From positions 997 through 14,059 of the forward strand of contig PFEG01000022.1 in NCBI GenBank assembly GCA_002793885.1: 13,063 nt of DNA. The letters are read 5' to 3'. Source of the stretch: Candidatus Saccharibacteria bacterium CG10_big_fil_rev_8_21_14_0_10_47_8. GTDB taxonomy: Bacteria; Patescibacteriota; Saccharimonadia; Saccharimonadales; UBA10212. The notes under the pieces are model-generated. The model had not been told where the DNA came from. It was given only the letters and a program-made list of their open reading frames with translations, and did not search any database. Of this stretch, positions 1-6,995 are shown piece by piece (within the stretch, counting starts at the first letter, position 1; the number at the start of each line of letters is the position of its first letter). Position numbers and translations under genes: made by a program.

Positions 1-123
1 GCCAATACTTTCTTTATTGGGCCCAATATTAAAGTAAATCGCAGCAACAGATAGAAGCGCCAAACACCATGTAACGATTAGCCACTTAGTACTTGCTCTG
101 CGCGGCCATCTTAACTTACTCAT
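1..123 (-). CDS. N-terminal part of an unidentified single-pass membrane or exported protein, cut by the window edge
   Basis: An open frame starts at the ATG at 123-121 and runs without a stop off the left edge, giving 41 residues. The N-terminus is basic (MSKLRWPRRASTKW), followed by one hydrophobic stretch of about 18 residues (LIVTWCLALLSVAAIYF) and then a polar segment. This is the pattern of a signal anchor or uncleaved signal peptide. There is no lipobox. There is no Shine-Dalgarno sequence, but an extended -10 motif (TGTTACAGT) lies 8 bases before the ATG, which supports this start. It is divergent from the exported protein at 259. I do not recognise the family because most of the protein lies outside the window. 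Confidence 0.6.
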   Translation of the reverse strand, partial: MSKLRWPRRASTKWLIVTWCLALLSVAAIYFNIGPNKESIG

Positions 124-131
124 TAGTAAAA

Positions 132-140
132 ACTGTAACA
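132..140 (-). promoter_or_regulatory. Extended -10 promoter element (TGTTACAGT) for the gene at 1-123
   Basis: Reading the minus strand, TG-T-TACAGT ends 8 bases before the ATG at 123. The predicted transcription start falls at or within a base or two of the start codon, so the transcript would be leaderless. No convincing -35 box is needed or seen. The motif matches the TGTTANNNT pattern seen before several other genes in this window. Confidence 0.45.
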
Positions 141-195
141 AAAAATTTGAGTGATTGCTATAAAGCTCATGCAAGGTAGCAAAAGTGTTTGTTTC

Positions 196-224
196 TTTAC
201 AAATAACCTCTGCCTGATTACTAT
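196..224 (+). promoter_or_regulatory. Candidate sigma-70 type promoter for the exported protein gene at 259
   Basis: TTTACA (196-201) and TACTAT (219-224) are separated by 17 bases. The predicted start near 231 gives a leader of about 28 bases that contains the ribosome binding site AGGTGGG. An alternative -10 is TATAAG at 222-227. Confidence 0.4.
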
Positions 225-244
225 AAGCTTAATCAACTAAGCAT

Positions 245-251
245 AGGTGGG
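245..251 (+). promoter_or_regulatory. Ribosome binding site AGGTGGG that decides the start at 259
   Basis: AGGTGGG ends 7 bases before the ATG at 259. A GTG four codons upstream (247) is in frame, but it lies inside this ribosome binding site, so ATG 259 is the better start. Confidence 0.55.
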
Positions 252-258
252 TTTAAAA

Positions 259-1068
259 ATGCAGAAAATTAACAAGAATGAACAGCAAGGGATAGCGCAC
301 TTGCTACTTATTGTTCTGATAGCGGTAGTAGTTGCCGGGATTGGCTTTGCCGCTTGGCGCGTCAGCTCAAACAAAAAAGCATCAAACGGTACCAGCAGCG
401 CGACAACGGCAGTTGCTGATAAGACGGTCCAGGATGCCTGTAATAAGCAGCTTAACGATAAGGATTTTTGTAAATTTGCCTCCAATTATAAATTGACCGG
501 TGTTTCTTATCATTCCGTTATTACCACAGTGGCTTCCGGTAAAACCAGTACTATTTCTATGGATGTTGATGGCAAAGATAACAGTTCCATGGTCACCTCT
601 GGGGCAGGTAAGGAAACGGCAGCCTTCATTTCACTAAATAAGGCGACTTATATGAAAGACGAGAGTTCCGGCTCTTGGCTAAAATACCCCGCAGCCGACA
701 GCACTACTGCCCCCAAAGAAACCGACCCTAGTAGCGATATCAAGATTGATAGTAGCAATCTAACCGAAAATAACACTATTAGCTATAAAAGCTTGGGCAA
801 AGAGGCCTGCGGCAAGCTTACTTGCTTTAAATATCAGGTTGTAGACTCGCAAAACCCGGGCACTACCCAATACATTTGGTTTGACACCAAAGACTACATG
901 ATGCAGCGCTGGAGCAGTAAAGACGCCAACGGCAGCACCGATATGACATTTACCTACAAGTCAGTAACCATTAAAGAGCCATCACCAGTTACCGATTTCT
1001 CTGCTCAGTCAAGTGCCGACCTTCAAGCCGCCCAAGAAGCAGCCGCTGCAGCCACCGCCAATCAATAA
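259..1068 (+). CDS. Exported, membrane-anchored LolA/LppX-like protein with a pilin-like hydrophobic N-terminus
   Basis: The product is 269 residues from ATG 259. Residues 1-10 are polar (MQKINKNEQQ). Residues 11-33 form one hydrophobic helix opening with GIAHLLLIVL, a pattern I associate with exported CPR proteins and reminiscent of type IV prepilins, though the glutamate normally at mature position 5 is missing. A Ser/Thr/Ala-rich linker (about 38-58) follows. The folded part (about 59-245) has alternating polar and hydrophobic strands and ends with YIWFDTKDYMMQRW and FTYKSVTIKEP, which resembles the WxD-x-L-x-R repeat style of LolA/LppX lipoprotein-carrier folds. C61/C71 and C184/C189 could form two disulfides, consistent with an extracytoplasmic location. 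The tail (250-269) is Ala/Gln-rich and probably disordered. A membrane-anchored binding protein is the most likely role, but the ligand is unknown. It is convergent with the gene at 1301-2308. Confidence 0.7.
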   Translation: MQKINKNEQQGIAHLLLIVLIAVVVAGIGFAAWRVSSNKKASNGTSSATTAVADKTVQDACNKQLNDKDFCKFASNYKLTGVSYHSVITTVASGKTSTISMDVDGKDNSSMVTSGAGKETAAFISLNKATYMKDESSGSWLKYPAADSTTAPKETDPSSDIKIDSSNLTENNTISYKSLGKEACGKLTCFKYQVVDSQNPGTTQYIWFDTKDYMMQRWSSKDANGSTDMTFTYKSVTIKEPSPVTDFSAQSSADLQAAQEAAAAATANQ

Positions 1069-1091
1069 GGTTAGATTATTTTAGCGGTGGC

Positions 1092-1212
1092 GGGCCCGGA
1101 GCGAGCTTCTGGCTCCGCGATTGGGGGCAAGGGATATAAATAACTGCCTGCTCTTGGTCCTGGATTTAACCAAGATGGGATGATTATAAAGTTGGCGCAG
1201 CCGTTTTTTTTG
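1092..1212 (+). other. Gene-free spacer between two convergent genes, with hairpins and a weak possible terminator
   Basis: The 232 bases between 1068 and 1301 have no supported gene. Three inverted repeats occur: CGGAGC/GCTCCG with a 9-base loop (about 1096-1116), TCTTGGT/ACCAAGA with a 10-base loop (1152-1175), and a small GGC-GCA-GCC hairpin (1194-1202) followed by eight T residues (1204-1211). The last has a good U-tract but only a 3-4 bp stem, so it is at best a weak terminator for the gene ending at 1068. Confidence 0.3.
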
Positions 1213-1300
1213 CTCTGTTTTATTTGTTTGGGGTCGTGTTTTTTCTGGCATATTCGTTGCTCCCTTACACCTATAATTATACTCCCTCCAAGAACCGCAT

Positions 1301-2308
1301 TTATTGTTCTGTCGGATTATGTCGGTTTAGCCAGCTGATGTTAACTACTCCCATACCAGCGGTATGGTCAGTCTTCAGTTGGGGTACTAATTTTGTGTCA
1401 ATTTTGGCGTAAGCTTTTGTATCGCTGTCGACTTTAATAGTTGGCGTAATCATAATGTAGTCGATTTGCCTGTCCCCTGAGGTTGGACCAATGTCTGGTA
1501 TATATACTCTTTTTAAGCCAGGCCGCACTTGAGTTGGTGTTCGGTTTAGATCACCTGCAACAATAGTCAATGCGTCCTTATTGCTGGCCACATCGTCGTC
1601 AACAAACCGCCTAAGCGATTCAAATTGGTACTCGCCAGGGCCCCCAGGCGCAGCTAAATGGGTGGAAATAACATATGTGGAAAGCTCTGGGCCGTTTTCC
1701 GTTGGCACGTTAACGTGAATCGCGATAGCGGCCCGGTTCTCTTTGCGTGATTTGCGTATGTTTTCAAAGAACGAACGGTGGAATAGATTTTTCCCAAATT
1801 CTACCCACTCGAAATTACCATCGAATTGCTCGGTAAAGGATACTGTTGGTTTGTAGCGGGATATAATTAAATCTCCGAGGCCATCAGGAAAATCAACATA
1901 GCCATCTGCCATAACATATTCCCCCCAGTAGCCCGGAAACGCCCGCATATAACGCCCAACATCTGACTGGTTGACCTCTTGCAAGCATACAAAATCGGGA
2001 TTTAGCTGATCGTGAACGTAGCTTAGCTGCGAGTCTAAATCGCCAATCCCAGCCACGTTGGCCGTAATAGTTACTATTGAATTTTGGTCGGGTTGTGTTT
2101 GCTCCCCTACGGGCAGGTAGTGCACGGGTTCTTCGCTGTCACGATTAACACCTGCGTTGGGCACACTAAGGCTAATTGCAGATGCAGCAAGCACAGCTGC
2201 TAATTTACGGCGTTTACGCAACCGGTGTTGTTCCGGCGCAAGAACTTTATCCGTTTTTTCCTGTGCTAGAGCTGGATACAAATTTACAGGTGGTGGTATA
2301 TATTCCAT
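1301..2308 (-). CDS. Exported endonuclease/exonuclease/phosphatase (EEP) superfamily hydrolase
   Basis: This is a 335-residue member of the metal-dependent phosphohydrolase fold shared by DNase I, exonuclease III and sphingomyelinase. All signature residues are visible: N84 (ITANVAG), E111 of LQEV (metal ligand), H217 of STHLA, D253 and N255 of AGDLN, D283 of QIDYIM, and D314-H315 of KTDHTAG (catalytic histidine at the C-terminus). The enzyme is therefore probably active on a phosphodiester or phosphomonoester. The N-terminus has a run of arginine and lysine (RLRKRRK, 29-35) before a hydrophobic stretch (about 36-50), which suggests export or membrane anchoring with an unusually long 30-residue cytoplasmic lead. 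It is the second gene after the DUF2207 gene (70-base gap, same strand). No Shine-Dalgarno sequence is seen, but TACAGT lies 10 bases before the ATG. The start is moderately uncertain. The substrate (DNA, lipid or other phosphoester) cannot be told from sequence. Confidence 0.8.
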   Translation of the reverse strand: MEYIPPPVNLYPALAQEKTDKVLAPEQHRLRKRRKLAAVLAASAISLSVPNAGVNRDSEEPVHYLPVGEQTQPDQNSIVTITANVAGIGDLDSQLSYVHDQLNPDFVCLQEVNQSDVGRYMRAFPGYWGEYVMADGYVDFPDGLGDLIISRYKPTVSFTEQFDGNFEWVEFGKNLFHRSFFENIRKSRKENRAAIAIHVNVPTENGPELSTYVISTHLAAPGGPGEYQFESLRRFVDDDVASNKDALTIVAGDLNRTPTQVRPGLKRVYIPDIGPTSGDRQIDYIMITPTIKVDSDTKAYAKIDTKLVPQLKTDHTAGMGVVNISWLNRHNPTEQ

Positions 2309-2378
2309 CTATATTGCTACTGTATGCGATCATTGGCTACAGCAAAATTGCTTTTGTTAAAAACAGCAACAGCGATAC

Positions 2379-4232
2379 TTACCAGCCGCCACCCCCACCG
2401 CCGCCTCCGCCGCCGCCTGCTCCGCCTCCGGAGAACCCGCTGCCAGAGCTGGAAGATGGCGAGCTAAAGACGGTATTGCTGTAACTACCAAAGCTGTTAA
2501 GCGACGAGGCCAGGTAGACCGTGTTAAAGGTTGTCCAGTTGCCGCTATACCAATCGGGCGGTTGGGTGTATAGGTCGTTGAACTGCTTGGCCCAATCTTT
2601 TTCCAGACCAAACAACATGGCATAAGGTAAAAGCTTCTCGAACAGCTTAATCTTTTCGGTTGGGGTTTTGGGGTTGAATTCCGACGGATCGCTTATCCGC
2701 TCAGCGCCTTCTGGACTCTGTAGAAATTTAAGCCGGTCGGCCTCTGCCAGTTTTATGTAATCACGTAGCCCCAGCAAATCATCATGAGCCTGAACCCCAG
2801 CCTCTGTTCTGGCAGGCATAATAAATGAAAAGCCAAATATCACTAGTGCAGCCAAAACACAACCAGCCCCCAGAGCGCTAACCCACATAACAGAAGAGAA
2901 AGCTATGAAAGTGATAACAAATGATAAAAAGAAAATTACTCCAGCCCAAATCCTGTAGCCGTTACGAACTTTTTTGGGATCTTTTATAAAGTAACCCTTT
3001 ATGTGCAGGTCGCTGGCCAAAGAATCTTCTAGTTTGCGCATTTGTTCATACAGCTCAGCCGAACGGACGGTTGATTTTTTTATGTCGGCGAGTTTTATTT
3101 TTTCTCCAGCCTTAGCAGTTGGAAACAATATATCGCTGACTTGTTTAAGTTCTGATGGCAAGTCCGACGGGTCCTTAATCAACTCCAGGTCGTAGTCTGT
3201 CGTGTCCCGGCGCAAGGCCTTCTTTTGCTTTGTTTCATAAATGTTAATATAGCGTTTAACTGCCAACTCCATGATGGCTGCCGAAAACGTTTTTTGGCCC
3301 ATTTTTTGACTAAGCACAAAGTCACCGCTTAGAACATTGAACCCCTTTGGCGGAGTATACTGCGGCACAATAACGCCCCTGCCCCTGGGGTCGTTGCCAA
3401 AGCGCCGCCAACGGCTGAACATGAATATAAAGGCGATAAGTGGCAGCAGAGTTATGACTGTAACCGCCGCAATGATTTTAATTTTACGGGCTAGCTTTTC
3501 GTGAGCGATTTCGGGGCCAGGTAAAAAAGTGCCTTTGTTAAAACCAAGCACAAAGGTCAGAGTCTGGTATGGCTGCAAGTTACTGGCCGTAGCGGATACA
3601 ACTGTCTCGGTTGAGTTGGTATCACGGCTGACTGAACAGGTACCTGAGCTACTGACACCGGAAAAACCAGCATAACAGGTTTGGCGATCCTGAAGCTGGC
3701 TGAGCAAATCACTGGGAATATGTATTTTAGTATTAACTATTGCCATCGGCTGGGCCCATTGGTCCCCATTGACATCCCAGTAAAGCTCCTCGTGATCGTT
3801 TAAAAAATCCACTGCGTTACGCATGGAATAACTGACCACATACGTTTGCCTACCCAGAACATACCGATCTGGATTGCCGATTTTTAGAACCAGGTTGTCA
3901 TTTTGAGTATAAGTCGTGTAATTTAACGAGATGCCGCTGTCATCTTTTACACTGTTAATTTTCAGGCTGAGCGTGTGACCCTGATAGCTTCTGGGTATGG
4001 CCCGCAAAATCCCATGGTTTTGGTCGTAATTTGGGAACTGGGCGTCGATTTTCTCGACAACGTCCAAAGAGCTGGCTTTAGCCGCGTCCCGGCTCAGATA
4101 ATAATCGGCGCTGAAGTTTGAAATAGTAAAATTATTTACATCGGCTTTAGCGAACCGCAGGCCTCCCAAAAACACCAGACCAATGATTAACAGATATAAC
4201 AGGAGCTCGCTACGCCGCCCAAATCTCTTCAT
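2379..4232 (-). CDS. DUF2207 family membrane protein with glycine-rich C-terminal tail
   Basis: The product is 617 residues with a signal-like hydrophobic N-terminus (about 9-29) followed by an extracytoplasmic domain (about 31-245) that carries the family-typical YWDVNGDQW (150-158). A transmembrane helix follows at 251-272. The segment after it holds basic RWRRFGNDPRGRG and VPQYTPPKG and a cytoplasmic winged-helix-like part containing TFSAAIMELAVKRYI (about 315-329). Two more helices lie at 427-446 and 449-472, then the conserved GLRDYIKLAEADRLKFL and FEKLLPYAMLFGLEKDWAKQF. The end is low complexity: Ser-rich, then GFSGGGAGGG and an almost pure glycine run to a final Trp. Such tails are typical of DUF2207 proteins. 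The function is unknown; a role in the envelope is likely. ATG 4232 follows a promoter-like TACAAT by 7 bases and has no Shine-Dalgarno sequence. Confidence 0.85.
   Translation of the reverse strand: MKRFGRRSELLLYLLIIGLVFLGGLRFAKADVNNFTISNFSADYYLSRDAAKASSLDVVEKIDAQFPNYDQNHGILRAIPRSYQGHTLSLKINSVKDDSGISLNYTTYTQNDNLVLKIGNPDRYVLGRQTYVVSYSMRNAVDFLNDHEELYWDVNGDQWAQPMAIVNTKIHIPSDLLSQLQDRQTCYAGFSGVSSSGTCSVSRDTNSTETVVSATASNLQPYQTLTFVLGFNKGTFLPGPEIAHEKLARKIKIIAAVTVITLLPLIAFIFMFSRWRRFGNDPRGRGVIVPQYTPPKGFNVLSGDFVLSQKMGQKTFSAAIMELAVKRYINIYETKQKKALRRDTTDYDLELIKDPSDLPSELKQVSDILFPTAKAGEKIKLADIKKSTVRSAELYEQMRKLEDSLASDLHIKGYFIKDPKKVRNGYRIWAGVIFFLSFVITFIAFSSVMWVSALGAGCVLAALVIFGFSFIMPARTEAGVQAHDDLLGLRDYIKLAEADRLKFLQSPEGAERISDPSEFNPKTPTEKIKLFEKLLPYAMLFGLEKDWAKQFNDLYTQPPDWYSGNWTTFNTVYLASSLNSFGSYSNTVFSSPSSSSGSGFSGGGAGGGGGGGGGGGW
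2382..2434 (-). repeat. Low-complexity glycine-codon repeat encoding the DUF2207 protein tail
   Basis: On the plus strand this is a run of CCG, CCT, CCA and CCC triplets; on the coding minus strand it encodes about 15 glycines with one alanine and a terminal Trp. Codons are mixed, so it is a protein-level repeat rather than a pure microsatellite, but it could still slip. The proline-rich plus-strand frame across it is an artefact. Confidence 0.7.
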
Positions 4233-4239
4233 AATTTAT

Positions 4240-4245
4240 ATTGTA
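4240..4245 (-). promoter_or_regulatory. TACAAT -10 element placed for a leaderless start of the DUF2207 gene
   Basis: TACAAT on the minus strand ends 7 bases before ATG 4232, inside CCGGTACAAT. The VIT1 gene has a very similar arrangement (CGGTACAAT, 6 bases before ATG). A perfect TATAAT (minus strand, 4263-4268) further upstream is an alternative that would give a leader of about 24 bases. Confidence 0.4.
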
Positions 4246-4289
4246 CCGGTTTAGCGGCTGTGATTATACTGCCCACGCATCAAGGCCGG

Positions 4290-4298
4290 TGTTATGCT
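4290..4298 (+). promoter_or_regulatory. Extended -10 promoter element (TGTTATGCT) for the gene at 4307
   Basis: TG-T-TATGCT ends 8 bases before ATG 4307, so transcription would begin at about the start codon. An alternative is TTGTAC (4241-4246) and TATACT (4265-4270) with an 18-base spacer, giving a leader of about 30 bases. This region is shared with the divergent DUF2207 promoter. Confidence 0.4.
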
Positions 4299-4306
4299 AA
4301 AAACAG

Positions 4307-4879
4307 ATGGATTATATAGACAAGGCTTTCACCAAAGTAAAACGCGCCGGCTTTGTGCTGCCTGAACGTACCAGCGTAGCAGATTACGATATACCCCTGC
4401 CAATCGGTTTTGGCCAAACCATCAGCCAACCGACAACCGTAAGGCTTATGTTGGAGTGGCTGGAGCCAGAACCTGGCAATAAGATTTTAGACGTTGGCTC
4501 TGGCTCGGGCTGGACAACCGCCTTACTGGCCGATATTGTAGGCCCTAAAGGTATGGTTTACGCCGTGGAGCTGATACCTGAGTTGATCGAGTTTGGCAGA
4601 GATAACTGCCAGCGTTTAGGCATCAAAAATGTCCGGTTTTATGAGGCTGGGACTGATTACGGTCTGCCCCGTTACGCGCCTTATGACCGAATTTTAGTAA
4701 GCGCCAGCGGGGAACGGATACCGGAAAGTTTAGTAGACCAACTTAAAATTGGCGGCAAACTGGTAATCCCGATAAGAAACCACATCTTGGAAATAGAGAA
4801 ACTGGCAGATGGCCAGGTGCAAACGGATGTACATCCCGGTTTTGTTTTTGTGCCATTAGTTGATAAATCAAAAACTTAA
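4307..4879 (+). CDS. pcm: Protein-L-isoaspartate O-methyltransferase-like protein
   Basis: A 190-residue SAM-dependent methyltransferase. Enzymes of this family methylate L-isoaspartyl residues in damaged proteins to start their repair. Family motifs are clear: LPIGFGQTISQP (31-42), which is the substrate-side signature, SAM motif I ILDVGSGSGWTTALLA (60-75), acidic residue E88 in VYAVELIP, PYDRILVSASG (125-135) matching the usual PYD-x-I-x-V-x-A-A, and the C-terminal GFVFVPLV (178-185). It is somewhat shorter than typical Pcm (about 205-225 residues), mostly at the N-terminus, which begins directly at the helix before the conserved core. No Shine-Dalgarno sequence is seen, and an extended -10 lies just upstream. 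The stop overlaps the convergent VIT1 gene by four bases (4876-4879). Confidence 0.85.
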   Translation: MDYIDKAFTKVKRAGFVLPERTSVADYDIPLPIGFGQTISQPTTVRLMLEWLEPEPGNKILDVGSGSGWTTALLADIVGPKGMVYAVELIPELIEFGRDNCQRLGIKNVRFYEAGTDYGLPRYAPYDRILVSASGERIPESLVDQLKIGGKLVIPIRNHILEIEKLADGQVQTDVHPGFVFVPLVDKSKT

Positions 4880-5595
4880 ATACCGGCTACGTTAAAAAGG
4901 CGGCCGACTACGAAGGCGATAGACATAGCCAGCACGCCACCGGTCACAACCCTAACAATAGCTTTAGAGACGGGCGCGTCACCAGCCTTGGCGCTAAGCG
5001 CTCCCGTGGCGACCAGTGCAACAATAACCGACACGAAGGTTACCGGAATGCGTGAGGGTTGAGGTGGTATCATGATGGCTAGCATCGGGATTACTGAGCC
5101 GGCAATGAACGAAGCCGCCGAAGCGATGGCCGCGTGCCAAGGATTGGCTAAGTTACTGGGGTCAATGCCCAGCTCGGCATCGACGTGCGCGGCAAAAGCA
5201 TCATGAGCAGTCAGCTCTTTGGCCACTACCTCCGCCGTTATCTCAGAAAGGCCTTTTGCCCTGTAGAGACCTGCCAGTTCGGCGAGTTCTTGGTCCGGAA
5301 GCTTCTTAAGCTCGGCCCGTTCTTTTCTTAGCAAAGCGCGTTCGGTATCACGTTGGGTACTAACTGAGACATACTCACCGGCTGCCATTGATAAAGATCC
5401 GGCTATTACGCCGGCAATCCCAGCTGTTAAAATCGCACTTTTGGTGTTGGTGGCGCCAGCCACACCCACGACCAGACCGGATATAGACACAATACCGTCG
5501 TTTGCGCCAAGCACCGAAGCTCTAAGCCAATTAAGCTTAGAGCTGGTGTTAGTAGAATGCGGCTCTTGAGAGTGTTTCTCAGAGTTCTTTTGCAT
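4876..5595 (-). CDS. VIT1/CCC1 family divalent metal (iron or manganese) transporter
   Basis: The product is 239 residues from ATG 5595. The VIT1 signature is strong: LRASVLGANDGIVSISGLVVGVAGA (24-48) as helix 1 and GIAGVIAGSLSMAAGEYVSVSTQRD (59-83) as helix 2. A Glu-rich cytoplasmic segment (about 84-150: ERALLRKERAELKKLP..., AKELTAHDAFAAHVDAELGID) corresponds to the metal-binding domain of plant VIT1. Helices 3 to 5 follow at about 154-176, 183-205 and 211-236. The family exports Fe2+ or Mn2+ from the cytoplasm. An in-frame TTG at 5625 would add ten residues, but the ATG at 5595 has a -10 hexamer (TACAAT) 6 bases upstream and is preferred. It lies 48 bases after nusA on the same strand, so read-through from nusA is possible. 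Confidence 0.88.
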   Translation of the reverse strand: MQKNSEKHSQEPHSTNTSSKLNWLRASVLGANDGIVSISGLVVGVAGATNTKSAILTAGIAGVIAGSLSMAAGEYVSVSTQRDTERALLRKERAELKKLPDQELAELAGLYRAKGLSEITAEVVAKELTAHDAFAAHVDAELGIDPSNLANPWHAAIASAASFIAGSVIPMLAIMIPPQPSRIPVTFVSVIVALVATGALSAKAGDAPVSKAIVRVVTGGVLAMSIAFVVGRLFNVAGI

Positions 5596-5601
5596 ACTAA
5601 C

Positions 5602-5629
5602 ATTGTACCGCTTAAAACTACCCAAGCGG
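5602..5629 (-). promoter_or_regulatory. VIT1 promoter -10 (TACAAT) with adjacent inverted repeat, possible operator
   Basis: On the minus strand TACAAT (5602-5607) ends 6 bases before the ATG. Directly upstream is a perfect inverted repeat, CCGCTT-N10-AAGCGG (5608-5629), which abuts the -10 and covers the position of the -35 region. It has no U-tract, so it is not an obvious nusA terminator. A regulator binding site is possible but not shown. Confidence 0.35.
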
Positions 5630-5643
5630 CTAATTTAAAGGGG

Positions 5644-6846
5644 TTACTGGCCGTGCTCTTCGATGGCTTCCAGTAGCGAGCTTTCTAATTCGCTCTTTTT
5701 CTTGAGTTTTTGGACAACCGGTTTAGATTCCGCTTCTTTGGCAGGAACTGCCTCTTTGACGGTTGGCTCAACTGGTGCTGCGGCTTTTTTGTCTTTGTCT
5801 TTGGAGGCGTTTTCTGACTCGATATCCAGTTCCCGGCCGATTAACTTGCCGGCTAAACGAACATTCTGGCCGGATTTGCCAATAGCGATACTAAGCTGAT
5901 CTTCTGGCACAACTACGACGGCCTTTTCGCCGTCTTTATCAAGCTTTACTTTGGTAACGTTAGCCGGCTTCATAGCATTGGCAGTAAAGATGGCCGGGTC
6001 ATCATCCCAGACAACGATATCAATCATTTCCTGGTTGCCGATTTCATCCCTGACCGCATTGATTCGGGTACCATGACCGCCAACAAAGGTACCTACCGGG
6101 TCTACGCCTTGGACATTACTGCTAACAGCTATTTTAGATCTGATACCTGCCTCACGGGCAATGGCTTTAATTTCTACGGCATTGTTTTCCATTTCTGGGA
6201 CTTCACCGTGGAACAATTGTTCTATGAACTCTTTGCAGCCACGGCTAACAATCAACTGCGGCCCGCGGAAACTTTTTTCGACGTCTTTTAAGAAAAACTT
6301 TAAGCGCTGACCGGGGTAGTAGCGCTCGCCCTGGATTTGCTCGCTGATGGGCATCAGGCCTTGAGCCTTACCAAGTTCTACTCGGACAACTCGCCCTTCT
6401 ACCCGGCTAATTACGCCGTTAACCAGCCCGCCGATCTTGTCTTCGTATTCGGCCAGCACGATTTCTCGCTCGGCTTCGCGCAGACGCTGCAGAACAACTT
6501 GTTTGGCTGTTTGAGCAGCTACCCGGCCAAAATCTTCCACTTTTTGAACGACCTCTACAGTTTCGCCAACTTTGGCGTTTTTGCGCATCACGCCAGCTTC
6601 TTTAACACTGATTTGAGAACGGGGGTCCTCTACCTCTTCTACGATATCTTTGGTAACAAAAGCCGTCACCTCACCAGTATTTAAGTTCATGATAACGCGC
6701 ACATCCTGTTCGCGCTCGCCGAAATCACGGCGCCAAGCCGCGGCCAAAGCTTGTTCTACGATTTCCTGTACCTGCTCTTCCGGCAGATTTTTCTCTTCAG
6801 CAATTACCCTTATGGCAGCTGCTAGTTGTTTAAAATCCATTTCCAT
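5644..6846 (-). CDS. nusA: Transcription termination/antitermination factor NusA
   Basis: A 400-residue RNA polymerase-associated factor controlling pausing, intrinsic termination and antitermination. Domain order is canonical: N-terminal RNAP-binding domain (1-125), S1 domain (about 133-200, with GLVNGVISRVEGRVVRVELG), KH1 (about 225-285, with GVDPVGTFVGGHGTRI at 247-262) and KH2 (about 295-345, with AIGKSGQNVRLAGKLIG at 321-337). After KH2 a low-complexity Lys/Glu/Ala/Pro tail (about 346-400) replaces the acidic AR2 repeats of proteobacteria. The KH1 loop reads GGHG instead of the usual GPKG-like form. The start is set by the ribosome binding site AAAGGAG, 6 bases before ATG 6846. The common neighbours rimP, ylxR and infB are absent here; the VIT1 gene follows instead. 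The leader is unusual (see the terminator and promoters at 6882-7061). Confidence 0.95.
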   Translation of the reverse strand: MEMDFKQLAAAIRVIAEEKNLPEEQVQEIVEQALAAAWRRDFGEREQDVRVIMNLNTGEVTAFVTKDIVEEVEDPRSQISVKEAGVMRKNAKVGETVEVVQKVEDFGRVAAQTAKQVVLQRLREAEREIVLAEYEDKIGGLVNGVISRVEGRVVRVELGKAQGLMPISEQIQGERYYPGQRLKFFLKDVEKSFRGPQLIVSRGCKEFIEQLFHGEVPEMENNAVEIKAIAREAGIRSKIAVSSNVQGVDPVGTFVGGHGTRINAVRDEIGNQEMIDIVVWDDDPAIFTANAMKPANVTKVKLDKDGEKAVVVVPEDQLSIAIGKSGQNVRLAGKLIGRELDIESENASKDKDKKAAAPVEPTVKEAVPAKEAESKPVVQKLKKKSELESSLLEAIEEHGQ

Positions 6847-6852
6847 GTGTTG

Positions 6853-6859
6853 CTCCTTT
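6853..6859 (-). promoter_or_regulatory. Strong ribosome binding site (AAAGGAG) of nusA
   Basis: AAAGGAG on the minus strand ends 6 bases before the ATG at 6846. This decides for the upstream ATG over the second ATG two codons later (6840). It is the clearest Shine-Dalgarno sequence in the window. Confidence 0.75.
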
Positions 6860-6881
6860 CAGTAGCAAATTTTTTATTTTT

Positions 6882-6910
6882 CAATTAACAAATTTACATT
6901 TATTTTCCAA
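6882..6910 (-). promoter_or_regulatory. Candidate proximal nusA promoter (P2)
   Basis: On the minus strand TTGGAA (6905-6910) and TAATTG (6882-6887) are 17 bases apart, and the -10 is preceded by TGT as in extended -10 promoters. The predicted leader is about 29 bases and contains only the ribosome binding site. The last base of the -10 is G rather than T, and the region is very AT-rich, so a chance match is possible. Confidence 0.3.
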
Positions 6911-6995
6911 TTTTCACTTTTTCAGACCTGGGAAATGTTAAATGATAAATTATTGGTAAGTATCTAATGTAAAATATTAAGTGCCCTGAGGCATG

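Noticed and set aside
1224..1412. Small hydrophobic plus-strand frame
   Set aside because: It overlaps the conserved C-terminus of the EEP hydrolase, has no ribosome binding site, and its composition follows from the antisense strand.
2176..2484. Plus-strand frame with a long polyproline run
   Set aside because: It is the complement of the glycine-rich tail of the DUF2207 protein; the minus-strand gene has clear family motifs.
5596..5625. TTG start at 5625 for the VIT1-type gene
   Set aside because: The added ten residues are not typical of the family and their codons span the TACAAT promoter hexamer; ATG 5595 is better.
6073..6684. Plus-strand frames of 72 and 115 residues inside nusA
   Set aside because: They are antisense to well-conserved NusA S1 and KH domains, with no start signals or family features.
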